Shown piece after piece: positions 27,149-36,986 of a DNA stretch of 64,000 bases (positions are counted from its first letter, which is position 1; every line of letters begins with the position of its first letter). Below the pieces are notes generated by a model, which saw only the letters and a list, made by a program, of their open reading frames with translations, was not told the DNA's origin and did no database searches. Location: positions 41,252 to 105,251 of the forward strand of contig JARGFM010000010.1 of NCBI GenBank assembly GCA_029210725.1, written 5' to 3'. Both the position numbers and the translations under genes were made by a program. The DNA is from Bacteroidales bacterium. Its GTDB lineage: Bacteria; Bacteroidota; Bacteroidia; Bacteroidales; GCA-2748055.

Positions 27149-28054
27149 ATGGGCTATCATAAGCCAGCATTATTGCATGAAAGCATCGACGGACTATACA
27201 TTAAACCAAAGGGCACTTATGTTGATTTGACCTTTGGAGGGGGGGGACACTCCCTCGAAGTTCTAAAAAAGTTGGGTAAAAATGGCAAACTTGTGGTATT
27301 TGATCAGGATCAGGATGCCCTGGCCAATGTTCCGGATGACAAGCGGCTCATTTTTGTCGGGGCAAACTTCAGATACTTAAAACATTTCCTGAGATATCAT
27401 GCCATTGAGAAAGTAGACGGTATTCTGGCGGATCTGGGTATCTCCTCTTTTCAAATCGACCAGCCCGGGAGGGGTTTTTCCTTCAAATCAGATACTGCAC
27501 TGGATATGCGAATGGATGTACGCAACAGGCGGACTGCGTCGCAGTTGTTGAATGAGGCCCCCCGGGAAGAGCTGGTCAGAATCTTCAAATCATTCGGAGA
27601 GCTTGGAAACGCATCTGCGATCTCCGGTGCTATAGAGGAGTCGAGGATGCAGGGTGCCATTGAAACGACCGTGGACCTGGAGGAGGTGCTCAGAAGGTTT
27701 ATACCCCGGCAGCATCCCAGTAAATTTCTGGCCAGGGTCTATCAGGCCCTGCGCATCGAGGTAAACAGGGAGATGGAGGCTCTCAGGGAGATGCTGATAC
27801 AGACGGCAGCCTGTATGAATACAGGAGGCAGGCTGGTGGTGATTACTTACCATTCCATTGAGGACCGGGTCGTGAAAAACTATATGCGGTCGGGGAATCT
27901 GGAGGGTGAGATAGAGAAGGATTTTTATGGAAATATTCAATCGCCCTGGAAACTGGTGAACCGGAGCGTGATTACCCCCTCGGAAGAGGAGATTAAGGAG
28001 AACAACAGGGCCCGGAGTGCCAAACTGAGAATTGCTGAACGAACCGGACTATGA
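27149..28054 (+). CDS. rsmH: 16S rRNA m4C1402 methyltransferase
   Basis: A 301-residue SAM-dependent methyltransferase (MraW). It opens with HKPALLHESIDGL-type text and the SAM-binding segment VDLTFGGGGHS; DGILADLGISSFQID and the C-terminal RSAKLRIAER are also typical. It methylates C1402 in the ribosomal decoding centre. The stop overlaps the start of ftsL (ATGA). Confidence 0.95.
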   Translation: MGYHKPALLHESIDGLYIKPKGTYVDLTFGGGGHSLEVLKKLGKNGKLVVFDQDQDALANVPDDKRLIFVGANFRYLKHFLRYHAIEKVDGILADLGISSFQIDQPGRGFSFKSDTALDMRMDVRNRRTASQLLNEAPREELVRIFKSFGELGNASAISGAIEESRMQGAIETTVDLEEVLRRFIPRQHPSKFLARVYQALRIEVNREMEALREMLIQTAACMNTGGRLVVITYHSIEDRVVKNYMRSGNLEGEIEKDFYGNIQSPWKLVNRSVITPSEEEIKENNRARSAKLRIAERTGL

Positions 28055-28425
28055 GCAGGGACAGGAAGAACATAGAATTTGACCAGTCTGTCGAGGAGAA
28101 GGAAAAGAGTTTTTCCTTTCGTGACCTGGTGGATGGAAATGTACTGACCCGCAAAGCGGTGATCAAACAGTCCCGTTTTATCCTGCTGCTGGTTCTGATC
28201 GCTTTTCTTTCTATCGCCAACAGGAATCATGCGGAAAAGACGGTGATTCGTCTGAATCAGCTGCAGAGTGATGTGAAAGAGATGCGGGCAAAATCAATCT
28301 CTACCTCTTCAGAACTGGTAAGAATCAGCCGGCAGTCGGAGGTAAAGCAACTGGTGAACCGGTATGGACTGAGTCTGGAAGAGAATCTGGAGCCCCCAAA
28401 ACAACTGATTGAAACCGAAGAATAA
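28051..28425 (+). CDS. ftsL: FtsL-like division protein
   Basis: A 124-residue bitopic protein: about 45 cytoplasmic residues, one membrane helix near residues 47-64 (FILLLVLIAFLSIA) and a periplasmic stretch with a heptad-like pattern (LNQLQSDVKEMRAKSISTSSEL), as expected for the FtsL coiled coil that joins FtsB and FtsQ. The sequence is weakly conserved; position between rsmH and ftsI is the main support. Confidence 0.83.
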   Translation: MSRDRKNIEFDQSVEEKEKSFSFRDLVDGNVLTRKAVIKQSRFILLLVLIAFLSIANRNHAEKTVIRLNQLQSDVKEMRAKSISTSSELVRISRQSEVKQLVNRYGLSLEENLEPPKQLIETEE

Positions 28426-28426
28426 G

Positions 28427-30538
28427 ATGTCACTGAAGCGGGATATACTGATTCGGACCTCCCTGATTTATCTGGGAGTTTTGATGATTGCCCTTCTGAT
28501 TCTGGGAAAAGCTCTGCACCTTCAGTTTTTTGAGAAGGAGAAGTGGGCCCGGGAGGAGAACAGTACCATCCGTCACATGGTGATCGAACCCAACCGGGGG
28601 AGCATCTATTCGTCCGATGGCAGATTGCTGGCCGTTTCGGTCCCCTATTACGAGATACGGATGGATTTCCGTTCAGAATCCTTTACCCGGGATATTTTTG
28701 ATGCCGGGGTGGATGAGCTTTCAAAGTCCCTTTCCGGACTCTTTGGCGACCGCCACTGGACCACCTATAAAAGAGAACTGGTCAGGGCGCGGGAAAACGG
28801 ACACCGTTACTACCTGGTAAAACGAAATGTCACCTACACCCAGCTGCAGCAGGTGAAGCAATTCCCTATCTATAAGCTGGGAAGATTCCGGGGGGGAGTC
28901 CAGTATATTCAGCAAAACCGCAGGGACACTCCTTATGACTGGCTGGCTTACCGAACCATCGGATATCTCATGGAAGATGAATATAAAAGCGTGGTAGGAC
29001 TTGAGGGAGCTTACGATACCGAACTGAAAGGTATTGAGGGTTACAGGTTGATGCGAAAGATCCGTGGTGACGACTGGATGCCTATCAATGGCGCCAACGA
29101 AATAGAGCCCGAAGATGGCCAGGATGTGGTTACCACTCTGGATCTGGATCTCCAGGATGTGGCCGAGAATGCGCTCTATGAACAGCTTAACCGGCATGGG
29201 GCCGATCATGGTACGGTAGTTCTGATGGAAGTGGAGACCGGGAAGGTACGGGCTATTGCCAACCTCTCCAGGGATGAGGACGGCGACTACGTCGAGGATT
29301 ACAATTATGCCATCGGGGAGTCCACAGAGCCTGGTTCCACTTTCAAACTGGTCTCCATCATTGCCCTGCTGGAGGATGGCCATGTCCGGCCCGACGATAT
29401 CGTGGATGTGGGAACGGGGGTGACCTATTTCTATGGACATAAGGTGGAGGACAGCCAGCATGAGGCTTTGGGAAAGATTACCATTCAGCGCGCTTTTGAG
29501 GTGTCGTCCAATGTGGGCATAACCAAAACAGTCGATGCCTCCTATAAAGAGAATCCGGAACGTTTCGTCAACCGCCTCTATGAGATGAGGCTCAACCAGA
29601 AGCTGGGTATAGAGATCAAGGGAGAGGGTCAGCCCGACATCAAGTATCCCGATAATAAACAGTGGTCGGGTATCTCCCTTCCATGGATGTCTATGGGATA
29701 CGAGGTCATGCTGACACCCATGCAGATTCTTGCCTTTTATAATGCGGTGGCCAACAACGGGAAGATGGTAAAGCCGGTCTTCCTCGAAGAGATCCGTTCT
29801 CATGGAAAAGTAGTCAGACGGGGGGAGACCCAAGTGTTAAATAATCATATCTGTTCCAGGGAAACCCTGACACAGGTAAAAAGAATGCTGGAAGGAGTGG
29901 TGGAAAACGGGACCGCCAGGAACCTGGCCAACAGCCACTATAAGATTGCAGGGAAAACGGGTACCGCGCTGGTCTCGCTCAGTAAGGAGGGCTATACCAA
30001 ATTATACCAGGCCTCTTTTGTCGGGTACTTCCCGGCCGATCAGCCCAAATATTCCTGTATCGTGGTGGTCAATGCCCCTTCCCAGCAGATCTATTACGGG
30101 AACGTGGTGGCCGGACCCATATTCCGGGCCATTACCGACCGGATCTATGTCAGGGAATACGAGCTGCATAAAGCCCGGATCCAGCTGGCCGGGCAGGACC
30201 TTCAGGCTCCTTATTCCAAGAGTGGCAGCAGCGAGGCTCTCAGTGCGGCCTTTGAATATCTCCGGCTCCCTTTGATGCAACAGGGAGAGGAAAGTCCCTG
30301 GGTTTCCACCCAGAGCACTCCCGAAGGTGTCATCTACTCCTCCAGGGAGATTTCTTCCCAACTGGTACCCAACGTGGTGGACATGGGATTAAAAGATGCG
30401 GTTTACCTGCTGGAAAGCAGCGGATTAAAGGTGGTGGTAAATGGAAGGGGTACGGTGCGTGGCCAGTCGCAGGCTCCGGGGAGCCTGGTACGAAGGGGAA
30501 GCATGATAGAATTGAATATGAGTTTAAATGAAGGATAA
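28427..30538 (+). CDS. ftsI: Septal transpeptidase FtsI (PBP3) with PASTA domain
   Basis: A 703-residue class B penicillin-binding protein that cross-links septal peptidoglycan. N-terminal membrane helix at about residues 9-31, dimerisation domain (EPNRGSIYSSDGRLLA), and transpeptidase motifs S-T-F-K (EPGSTFKLVS), SSN (EVSSNVGITK) and KTG (AGKTGTAL). The last 60 residues (VPNVVDMGLKDAVYLLESSGL...) form one PASTA domain, unlike proteobacterial FtsI but common in Bacteroidota. The ATG at 28427 follows the ftsL stop by one base; an upstream TTG at 28409 is less likely. The stop is directly followed by the murE start in the same frame. Confidence 0.94.
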   Translation: MSLKRDILIRTSLIYLGVLMIALLILGKALHLQFFEKEKWAREENSTIRHMVIEPNRGSIYSSDGRLLAVSVPYYEIRMDFRSESFTRDIFDAGVDELSKSLSGLFGDRHWTTYKRELVRARENGHRYYLVKRNVTYTQLQQVKQFPIYKLGRFRGGVQYIQQNRRDTPYDWLAYRTIGYLMEDEYKSVVGLEGAYDTELKGIEGYRLMRKIRGDDWMPINGANEIEPEDGQDVVTTLDLDLQDVAENALYEQLNRHGADHGTVVLMEVETGKVRAIANLSRDEDGDYVEDYNYAIGESTEPGSTFKLVSIIALLEDGHVRPDDIVDVGTGVTYFYGHKVEDSQHEALGKITIQRAFEVSSNVGITKTVDASYKENPERFVNRLYEMRLNQKLGIEIKGEGQPDIKYPDNKQWSGISLPWMSMGYEVMLTPMQILAFYNAVANNGKMVKPVFLEEIRSHGKVVRRGETQVLNNHICSRETLTQVKRMLEGVVENGTARNLANSHYKIAGKTGTALVSLSKEGYTKLYQASFVGYFPADQPKYSCIVVVNAPSQQIYYGNVVAGPIFRAITDRIYVREYELHKARIQLAGQDLQAPYSKSGSSEALSAAFEYLRLPLMQQGEESPWVSTQSTPEGVIYSSREISSQLVPNVVDMGLKDAVYLLESSGLKVVVNGRGTVRGQSQAPGSLVRRGSMIELNMSLNEG

Positions 30539-31990
30539 TTGAGACTGAAAGAGATCATACAGGGTTTGGAGATCACTTCCTTAAACGGTGATCAGGATCC
30601 CCTTATCGGGAAGATCACTTTCGATTCCCGGGAGATACAAGCGGGGGATCTTTTTGTAGCTATCAGGGGGCTGAAGGCCGACGGTCACCGGTATATAGAT
30701 AAAGCCATTGCCTCAGGTGCAGCTGCAGTGCTTTGTGAGGAGATTGGCGAAGAATCCGGTTCCGGCATCCCCGTGATCTGTGTGCCCGACAGCCGGAAAG
30801 CTTTGGCGCTGGCCGCATCCAACTGGCACCATCACCCCTCCAGCGAACTAAGCCTGGTGGGTGTGACGGGAACCAACGGGAAAACCACCATTGCCACCCT
30901 CCTGCATCAGATGCATCAAAGGATGGGCTTCAGGGCCGGATTGATCTCGACTATTCAGATCCTGATCGGTGAGGAGCCCAGGCCGGCCACACATACCACT
31001 CCCGATCCACTCCGGATCAATGCGGTTTTAAGGGAGATGGTCGATAGCGGTTGTGAATACTGCTTTATGGAGGTTTCCTCCCACGCCATCGACCAGGAAC
31101 GGGTGGAGGGTCTGAAGTTCAGCGGGGGCATCTTCACCAACCTGACCAGGGACCACCTGGACTATCACAAGGATTTCAGGGCCTATCTGAATGTGAAGAA
31201 ACGATTTTTTGACCAGTTGCCCGCAAAGGCCTTTGCTCTGGTGAACGGGGATGATAAGAACGGGAGGGTGATGATTCAGAATTGCAGGGCTGAAAAACAT
31301 ATCTACAGCCTGCGTTTCATGTGCGATTTTAGAGCCAGGATCACTGAAATGCACCTGGAGGGTTCGGCCATGGAGATCAATGGCAGGGAGGTATGGATCA
31401 GACTGCCTGGAAAGTTTAATGCCTCAAACCTGCTCTGCACCTACGGGAGCTCAGTTTTACTCGGACATCATCCCGACGAGGTGATAGCCGTGCTGAGTGA
31501 AATGGATCCGGTCAGAGGAAGATTTGAGACTTTTCGGTCCGGGAAGGGAATTACAGCCATCGTCGACTATGCACATACTCCGGATGCCCTGCAAAATGTG
31601 CTGGATACCATTCATGAAGTACAGACAGGCGGCGGTGAGATTATCACCGTAGTGGGTGCCGGAGGAAACAGGGACAGGGGGAAACGCCCGGCCATGGCAA
31701 AGATTGCTGCTGAAGCCAGCCATAAGCTGATCCTCACCTCCGATAATCCCAGGGATGAAGATCCGGAGTTGATCCTGGATGATATGATGAAGGGCGTGCC
31801 AAAGCCTTTGCTCGATCGCACCATGCGCATAGTGAGCCGCGAAGAGGCCATCCGCACTGCATGCATCATTGCGCGTCAGAAAGACATTATTCTGGTGGCA
31901 GGCAAGGGCCACGAGCTAACACAGGAGATTGCCGGTGAGCTCAGGGCATTTGATGATATGGCATTGTTAAAGAAAAATTTAAGGGGATAG
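30539..31990 (+). CDS. murE: UDP-MurNAc-tripeptide synthetase MurE
   Basis: A 483-residue Mur ligase adding the third stem-peptide residue. ATP site GVTGTNGKTTIATL; DHLDYH; and the DNPR motif (TSDNPRDEDPE) that marks meso-diaminopimelate specificity. The start is a TTG at 30539: it lies immediately after the ftsI stop, in the same frame, and no in-frame ATG occurs until far inside the first domain. Translation probably depends on ribosomes ending ftsI. Confidence 0.92.
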   Translation: MRLKEIIQGLEITSLNGDQDPLIGKITFDSREIQAGDLFVAIRGLKADGHRYIDKAIASGAAAVLCEEIGEESGSGIPVICVPDSRKALALAASNWHHHPSSELSLVGVTGTNGKTTIATLLHQMHQRMGFRAGLISTIQILIGEEPRPATHTTPDPLRINAVLREMVDSGCEYCFMEVSSHAIDQERVEGLKFSGGIFTNLTRDHLDYHKDFRAYLNVKKRFFDQLPAKAFALVNGDDKNGRVMIQNCRAEKHIYSLRFMCDFRARITEMHLEGSAMEINGREVWIRLPGKFNASNLLCTYGSSVLLGHHPDEVIAVLSEMDPVRGRFETFRSGKGITAIVDYAHTPDALQNVLDTIHEVQTGGGEIITVVGAGGNRDRGKRPAMAKIAAEASHKLILTSDNPRDEDPELILDDMMKGVPKPLLDRTMRIVSREEAIRTACIIARQKDIILVAGKGHELTQEIAGELRAFDDMALLKKNLRG

Positions 31991-31993
31991 ATC

Positions 31994-33244
31994 ATGATAT
32001 ATCACCTGTTTGAATACTTAGATAAATTCGATGTTCCGGGAGCGGGGATGTTCCAGTACCTCTCTTTCAGGGCTTCTTTCTCGGTGATTGCGTCGCTGCT
32101 TATCTCCATGCTGGTGGGTAAGAGAATCATCAAGTTGCTTCACCGCAAGCAGATCGGGGAGTCGGTCCGCGACCTCGGCCTTGACGGGCAGAAACAGAAA
32201 CAGGGAACACCCACCATGGGAGGGATCATCATCCTGGCATCCATCATCCTGCCGGTGCTGCTTTTCGCTGATCTCACCAACATCTATATCATTTTAATGC
32301 TGGTGGCAACCATCTGGATGGGACTGATCGGCTTCCTGGACGATTATATCAAAGTATTCAAGAAGAATAAGAAGGGCCTGCGTGGAACCTTCAAGGTGAT
32401 CGGCCAGGTGGGCCTTGGTTTGATTGTGGGGATCACCCTCTATCTCAGTGACGATGTGATGATCCGCGAGCGGATACAGGTAACCCAGGAGAATTTTGAT
32501 GAATTCAAAACGGAGGAGATGAAGGTTGACCAGGCCGGTAATCTCTATATTGTACAGGAGCATAAGAAGCCGCTTACCACTATTCCCTTTGTCAAGAACA
32601 ACGAATTTGATTACTCCTGGCTGGTCTGGTTCAGCGGAAAGTATGCCGATCAGCTGGTGTGGATCATCTTTGTACTGGCCGTCATTTTTATTGTAACCGC
32701 GGTATCCAACGGAGCCAATATAACTGATGGACTCGACGGACTTACCACGGGATCGGCGGCCATAATCGGGATCACATTGGGAGTGCTGGCCTGGTTGTCG
32801 GGAAACGCCATCTACTCCAATTATTTGAACATCATGCATATTCCCAATGCCGGCGAGCTTGTGGTTTTCGCCGGTGCCTTTATCGGTGCCACGGTCGGAT
32901 TTCTCTGGTATAATTCGTATCCGGCACAGGTATTTATGGGCGATACGGGGAGCCTGGCCCTGGGAGGGGTTATCGCAGTATTTGCGGTGGTCATCCGGAA
33001 AGAACTCTTAATCCCTGTTCTTTGCGGGGTATTTCTGGTGGAGAGCCTCTCGGTGATCCTTCAGGTGGGATGGTTCAAAAGAACCAAACATAAATTCGGG
33101 GAAGGACGACGGTTGTTTTTAATGGCTCCCATACATCATCACTACCAGATGAAAGGATTCCCGGAACCCAAGATTGTGACCCGGTTCTGGATTGTGGGAA
33201 TCATGTTGGCGGTGATATCTATTGTAACCCTGAAGATGAGATAA
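31994..33244 (+). CDS. mraY: Phospho-MurNAc-pentapeptide transferase MraY
   Basis: A 416-residue polytopic membrane enzyme making lipid I. Motifs include [41 protein letters not shown] and [12 protein letters not shown]. Longer than E. coli MraY (360) owing to a hydrophilic loop at about residues 160-210, a common Bacteroidota feature. It follows murE by three bases. Confidence 0.95.
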   Translation: MIYHLFEYLDKFDVPGAGMFQYLSFRASFSVIASLLISMLVGKRIIKLLHRKQIGESVRDLGLDGQKQKQGTPTMGGIIILASIILPVLLFADLTNIYIILMLVATIWMGLIGFLDDYIKVFKKNKKGLRGTFKVIGQVGLGLIVGITLYLSDDVMIRERIQVTQENFDEFKTEEMKVDQAGNLYIVQEHKKPLTTIPFVKNNEFDYSWLVWFSGKYADQLVWIIFVLAVIFIVTAVSNGANITDGLDGLTTGSAAIIGITLGVLAWLSGNAIYSNYLNIMHIPNAGELVVFAGAFIGATVGFLWYNSYPAQVFMGDTGSLALGGVIAVFAVVIRKELLIPVLCGVFLVESLSVILQVGWFKRTKHKFGEGRRLFLMAPIHHHYQMKGFPEPKIVTRFWIVGIMLAVISIVTLKMR

Positions 33245-33262
33245 TAAAATAAAACGAACCCT

Positions 33263-34609
33263 ATGGAAAACAGAGAACGGATAGTCATCCTTGGTGCAGG
33301 TGAAAGTGGGACGGGAGCAGCCATTCTGGCCCGAACAAAAGGAATGGATGTTTTTGTTTCGGATGCCGGAAAGATTAAGCCTTTCTACCGGGAGATGCTG
33401 GACGAGTACCAGGTGATCTATGAATCGGGCGGTCATACCGAGCGTCTGATCACCTCTGCCACGGAGGTGATCAAAAGCCCTGGAATCCCCGAAAGCGCTC
33501 CCATTATCAAATTGCTGCGAAAGAAAGAGATCCCGATCATTTCTGAAATTGAGTTTGCCGGGCGCTATACCAATGCAAAAACGATATGCATAACAGGCAG
33601 TAACGGCAAAACAACGACAACCTCATTGATCCACCATATGATGCGAAAGGCCGGCCTGAATGTAGGAATGGCGGGTAACGTGGGACGGAGTTTCGCTTTC
33701 CTGGTGGCCACAGAGGCATATGATTACTACGTATTGGAACTGAGCAGCTTTCAGCTGGACGGAATGTATCAGTTCAAGGCAGACATAGCCATTTTACTCA
33801 ATATCACCCCCGATCACCTGGACCGCTACGATTATAATTTTCAGAACTATGTGGACTCAAAGTTCCGGGTTGCGCAGAACCTGACCGAGGAGGAGTACTT
33901 TGTGTTTTGTTCCGACGATGAAATTACGATCAAAGAGCTGGAAAAGATAGTGACCCGGGCAGAGCAACTCCCTTTTGCCTATCAGAAAAAGCCCTATGAT
34001 GTGGCCTGGGTAGAGAAGGAGGAAGAGCTTCGTATCGAGTTTGATGATGTGGATTTCAGCTTGTCAGTTCAGGAACTGTCTCTGAAGGGAAGACACAACA
34101 CCTATAATAGTATGGCTGCCGGTATCGCCGGCAATGTCCTGAAGATCCGCAATGATGTGATCCGGGAGGCCCTGATGGATTTCCAGGGAGTGGAGCACCG
34201 GCTGGAAAACGTCATGAAAGTTCATGGGATCAACTTTATCAATGATTCCAAGGCCACCAATGTAAACTCTACCTGGTATGCCTTGGAGAGCGTAAAAGGA
34301 ACCACGGTATGGATTGTGGGGGGAGTGGATAAGGGCAATGATTACAGCGAGCTTTACAACCTGGTGGAGAATAAGGTGAAAGCCATTGTCTGTCTGGGAA
34401 AGGACAACGAACGAGTAATCCAGGCTTTCAGAAAAAAGGTGGAATCCATTGTGGAGACCCGGAGTATGGAGGAAGCTGTAAAAGCCGCCTACTACCTGGC
34501 CAGGGACGGGGAGACTGTGCTACTCTCACCAGCCTGTGCCAGTTTCGATTTGTTTGAGAGTTTCGAGGACCGGGGACGGCAGTTTAAGGAAGCAGTCAGG
34601 GCACTCTGA
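33263..34609 (+). CDS. murD: UDP-MurNAc-L-alanine:D-glutamate ligase MurD
   Basis: A 448-residue Mur ligase adding D-glutamate. Domain 1 opens with VILGAGESGTG; the ATP site is ITGSNGKTTTTS; LDRYDYN and INDSKATNVNSTW are typical later motifs. It lies between mraY and ftsW with short gaps. Confidence 0.95.
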   Translation: MENRERIVILGAGESGTGAAILARTKGMDVFVSDAGKIKPFYREMLDEYQVIYESGGHTERLITSATEVIKSPGIPESAPIIKLLRKKEIPIISEIEFAGRYTNAKTICITGSNGKTTTTSLIHHMMRKAGLNVGMAGNVGRSFAFLVATEAYDYYVLELSSFQLDGMYQFKADIAILLNITPDHLDRYDYNFQNYVDSKFRVAQNLTEEEYFVFCSDDEITIKELEKIVTRAEQLPFAYQKKPYDVAWVEKEEELRIEFDDVDFSLSVQELSLKGRHNTYNSMAAGIAGNVLKIRNDVIREALMDFQGVEHRLENVMKVHGINFINDSKATNVNSTWYALESVKGTTVWIVGGVDKGNDYSELYNLVENKVKAIVCLGKDNERVIQAFRKKVESIVETRSMEEAVKAAYYLARDGETVLLSPACASFDLFESFEDRGRQFKEAVRAL

Positions 34610-34621
34610 TAAACCTGGGTG

Positions 34622-35878
34622 ATGAAGATCAGAAGGTATATAAAAGGTGACAGGATTATCTGGATCGTGGTATTGATCCTCCTGGTAATTTCCCTCTTAT
34701 CGGTGTACAGTTCAACCGGGTCGCTGGCATACCAGCACCGGTCGGGGAATACCTTCTTTTACCTTTTCCGGCAACTTAAGTTCATCCTGCTGGGTGTGCT
34801 GATTATATTCTTTGTTCACCTGGTTCCCTACCGCATATTCAGCCGGGTATCGGTCTTTGCGCTCTACTTCACCATTCCTTTGCTGATCCTGACACTGATA
34901 GCCGGAACCAATTACAATGAGGCCACCCGCTGGCTGCAAATACCGGGGACCGGACTCACCATTCAGCCTTCCGATTTCGCCAAGATCGCCCTGGTGATGT
35001 ATGTGGCTAAGATACTCTCGGTGAATCAGAATAATATAAAAGATTTCAAAGGAGTCTTCGGAAAGATATCCCTGGCCATTACAGGAACCTGTGTTTTGAT
35101 CCTGCCGGCTAACTTTTCTACGGCTGCGATTGTTTTTATAACTGCTATCAGCCTGATGTTCGTGGGGCGAATTCCCTTCAGGTACCTGTTTCTGATGATT
35201 TTCACAGGGGTCTTTGCCCTTTCTGTCTTTATCGGGGGATCGCTTCTGTTTGACCGGGATGGACGGTTATCCACCTGGAAGAACCGGATTGAGAATTTTG
35301 TGGATGGCGAGGGAGACAATTACCAGGCCGATCAGGCCAAGGTGGCTATTGTACAGGGTGGGCTCTTCGGGAAGGGGCCCGGCAACAGCACCCAGAGAAA
35401 TCTTCTGCCCCATCCCTACTCCGATTTTATCTATGCCATTATCATTGAAGAGTATGGAACCCTGATCGGAGGGATCCTGGTGATTGCACTATATCTCTGG
35501 TTGTTTTTCAGGGCCGGAATGATTATCCGCCGGAGCAAGAGCACCTATGGAGCCTTCCTGGCCTTTGGCCTCTCCATGGGGCTGGTCCTGCAGGCCTTTG
35601 TGAATATGGCGGTGGCGGTGGGACTGGTGCCGGTTACCGGCCAGACCCTGCCGCTGGTCAGTATGGGTGGTTCATCCATCTTCTTTACCAGTATGGCCAC
35701 CGGGATGATCCTTTCGGTGAGCTGGGGTACCAGGGAGCAGTCCGGGGCGACAGGCGAAGGAGGGGAAGAACCCGCTTCTGAAAGAGATTCAGGGCCCTTA
35801 GCCGGCGAGGCTGCCCCGGCCGGAGCAAGGCCGGAAAAGAAGGATTATACACGGACCGAATTTGAAGCAGATGCATAA
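34622..35878 (+). CDS. ftsW: Lipid II polymerase FtsW (SEDS)
   Basis: A 418-residue SEDS membrane protein with about ten helices, the septal glycosyltransferase partner of FtsI. Typical parts are YSSTGSLA, QPSDFAKIALVMY, HSDFI-like PYSDFIYAIIIEEYG, and GQTLPLVSMGGSS. About 55 hydrophilic residues follow the last helix. A GTG three bases upstream is possible; ATG at 34622 is preferred. Confidence 0.94.
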   Translation: MKIRRYIKGDRIIWIVVLILLVISLLSVYSSTGSLAYQHRSGNTFFYLFRQLKFILLGVLIIFFVHLVPYRIFSRVSVFALYFTIPLLILTLIAGTNYNEATRWLQIPGTGLTIQPSDFAKIALVMYVAKILSVNQNNIKDFKGVFGKISLAITGTCVLILPANFSTAAIVFITAISLMFVGRIPFRYLFLMIFTGVFALSVFIGGSLLFDRDGRLSTWKNRIENFVDGEGDNYQADQAKVAIVQGGLFGKGPGNSTQRNLLPHPYSDFIYAIIIEEYGTLIGGILVIALYLWLFFRAGMIIRRSKSTYGAFLAFGLSMGLVLQAFVNMAVAVGLVPVTGQTLPLVSMGGSSIFFTSMATGMILSVSWGTREQSGATGEGGEEPASERDSGPLAGEAAPAGARPEKKDYTRTEFEADA

Positions 35879-36986
35879 GAAACCTTCATATCGCATACTG
35901 ATCGGAGGGGGTGGAACCGGCGGGCATGTCTTCCCGGCCATCGCTATCGCCGATGCACTGAAGGAGCAGGATCCGCACCTGGAGTTTCTGTTTGTGGGAG
36001 CCCTGGGAAAACTGGAGATGGAGAAGGTGCCCGAGGCAGGCTATCCCATTGAGGGTTTGCCGGTGGCCGGATTCCAACGCAGGCTTACCCTAAAAAACAT
36101 CACCTTCTTCTATAAACTTCTGGCCAGTATGCTCCGGTCGCGAAGGATCATTTCAAGATTTTCCCCTGATCTGGCCATCGGTGTGGGAGGATATGCAAGC
36201 GGACCCATTCTGAAGGCTGCAGCCAGAAAAGGAGTGCCCCTGGTGATCCAGGAACAGAATTCACTGGCTGGTGTGACCAACCGCCTGCTTGGCCGTTCGG
36301 CCCGGACCATTTGTGTGGCCTATGAAAAAATGGAGCGCTACTTCCCTGCGGACCGGATCGTGATTACGGGAAATCCTGTACGCCGGAACCTGTTAGAACT
36401 CCGGGACCATCCGGAGAAGGCTTACCGGGAATTTGACCTGGAGAGGGGAAAGAAGGTTTGCCTGGTGCTGGGTGGCAGTCTGGGTGCCCGGACACTGAAC
36501 CAGAGCTTTTTGGGTGGACTGGAGAAACTGGACCGGGACGACCTGGTGGTGATCTGGCAGTGCGGGAAGTTTTATCAGCAGGAGGTGGAGGAGAAGGTGA
36601 GGAAAAGCGGACAGAAGAATATCCGTGTCCTGCCGTTTATTTCACGAATGGACCTGGCTTACGGGGTGGCAGATGTTATTGTCTCCCGGGCCGGAGCCAT
36701 TACCGTTTCCGAACTCTGTGTGGTGGGAAAACCGGCCATACTTGTTCCCTCACCCAATGTGGCCGAAGATCATCAGACACATAATGCCGAGGCACTGGTA
36801 AGCAGGAATGCGGCTCTGATGGTAGCCGATGCAGAGGCCGGGGAGAAGCTGGTGGATTGTTTGCTCAGGCTGATGGAGGATGAGGAGGAAAAGGAAAATT
36901 TATCTAATAACATCAAAGTACTTGGCATTGCCGATGCATCGCAAAGGATCGCAGCCGAGGTACAAAAAATACTAACTCAACCATGA
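35871..36986 (+). CDS. murG: UDP-GlcNAc transferase MurG
   Basis: A 371-residue GT28 glycosyltransferase converting lipid I to lipid II at the inner membrane. The glycine loop GGGGTGGHVFPA, GVGGYASGP, VLGGSLGARTLN and SRAGAITVSEL are present. The ATG at 35871 overlaps the ftsW stop by eight bases; the TTG at 35862 is an alternative. Its stop overlaps murC (ATGA). Confidence 0.95.
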   Translation: MHKKPSYRILIGGGGTGGHVFPAIAIADALKEQDPHLEFLFVGALGKLEMEKVPEAGYPIEGLPVAGFQRRLTLKNITFFYKLLASMLRSRRIISRFSPDLAIGVGGYASGPILKAAARKGVPLVIQEQNSLAGVTNRLLGRSARTICVAYEKMERYFPADRIVITGNPVRRNLLELRDHPEKAYREFDLERGKKVCLVLGGSLGARTLNQSFLGGLEKLDRDDLVVIWQCGKFYQQEVEEKVRKSGQKNIRVLPFISRMDLAYGVADVIVSRAGAITVSELCVVGKPAILVPSPNVAEDHQTHNAEALVSRNAALMVADAEAGEKLVDCLLRLMEDEEEKENLSNNIKVLGIADASQRIAAEVQKILTQP

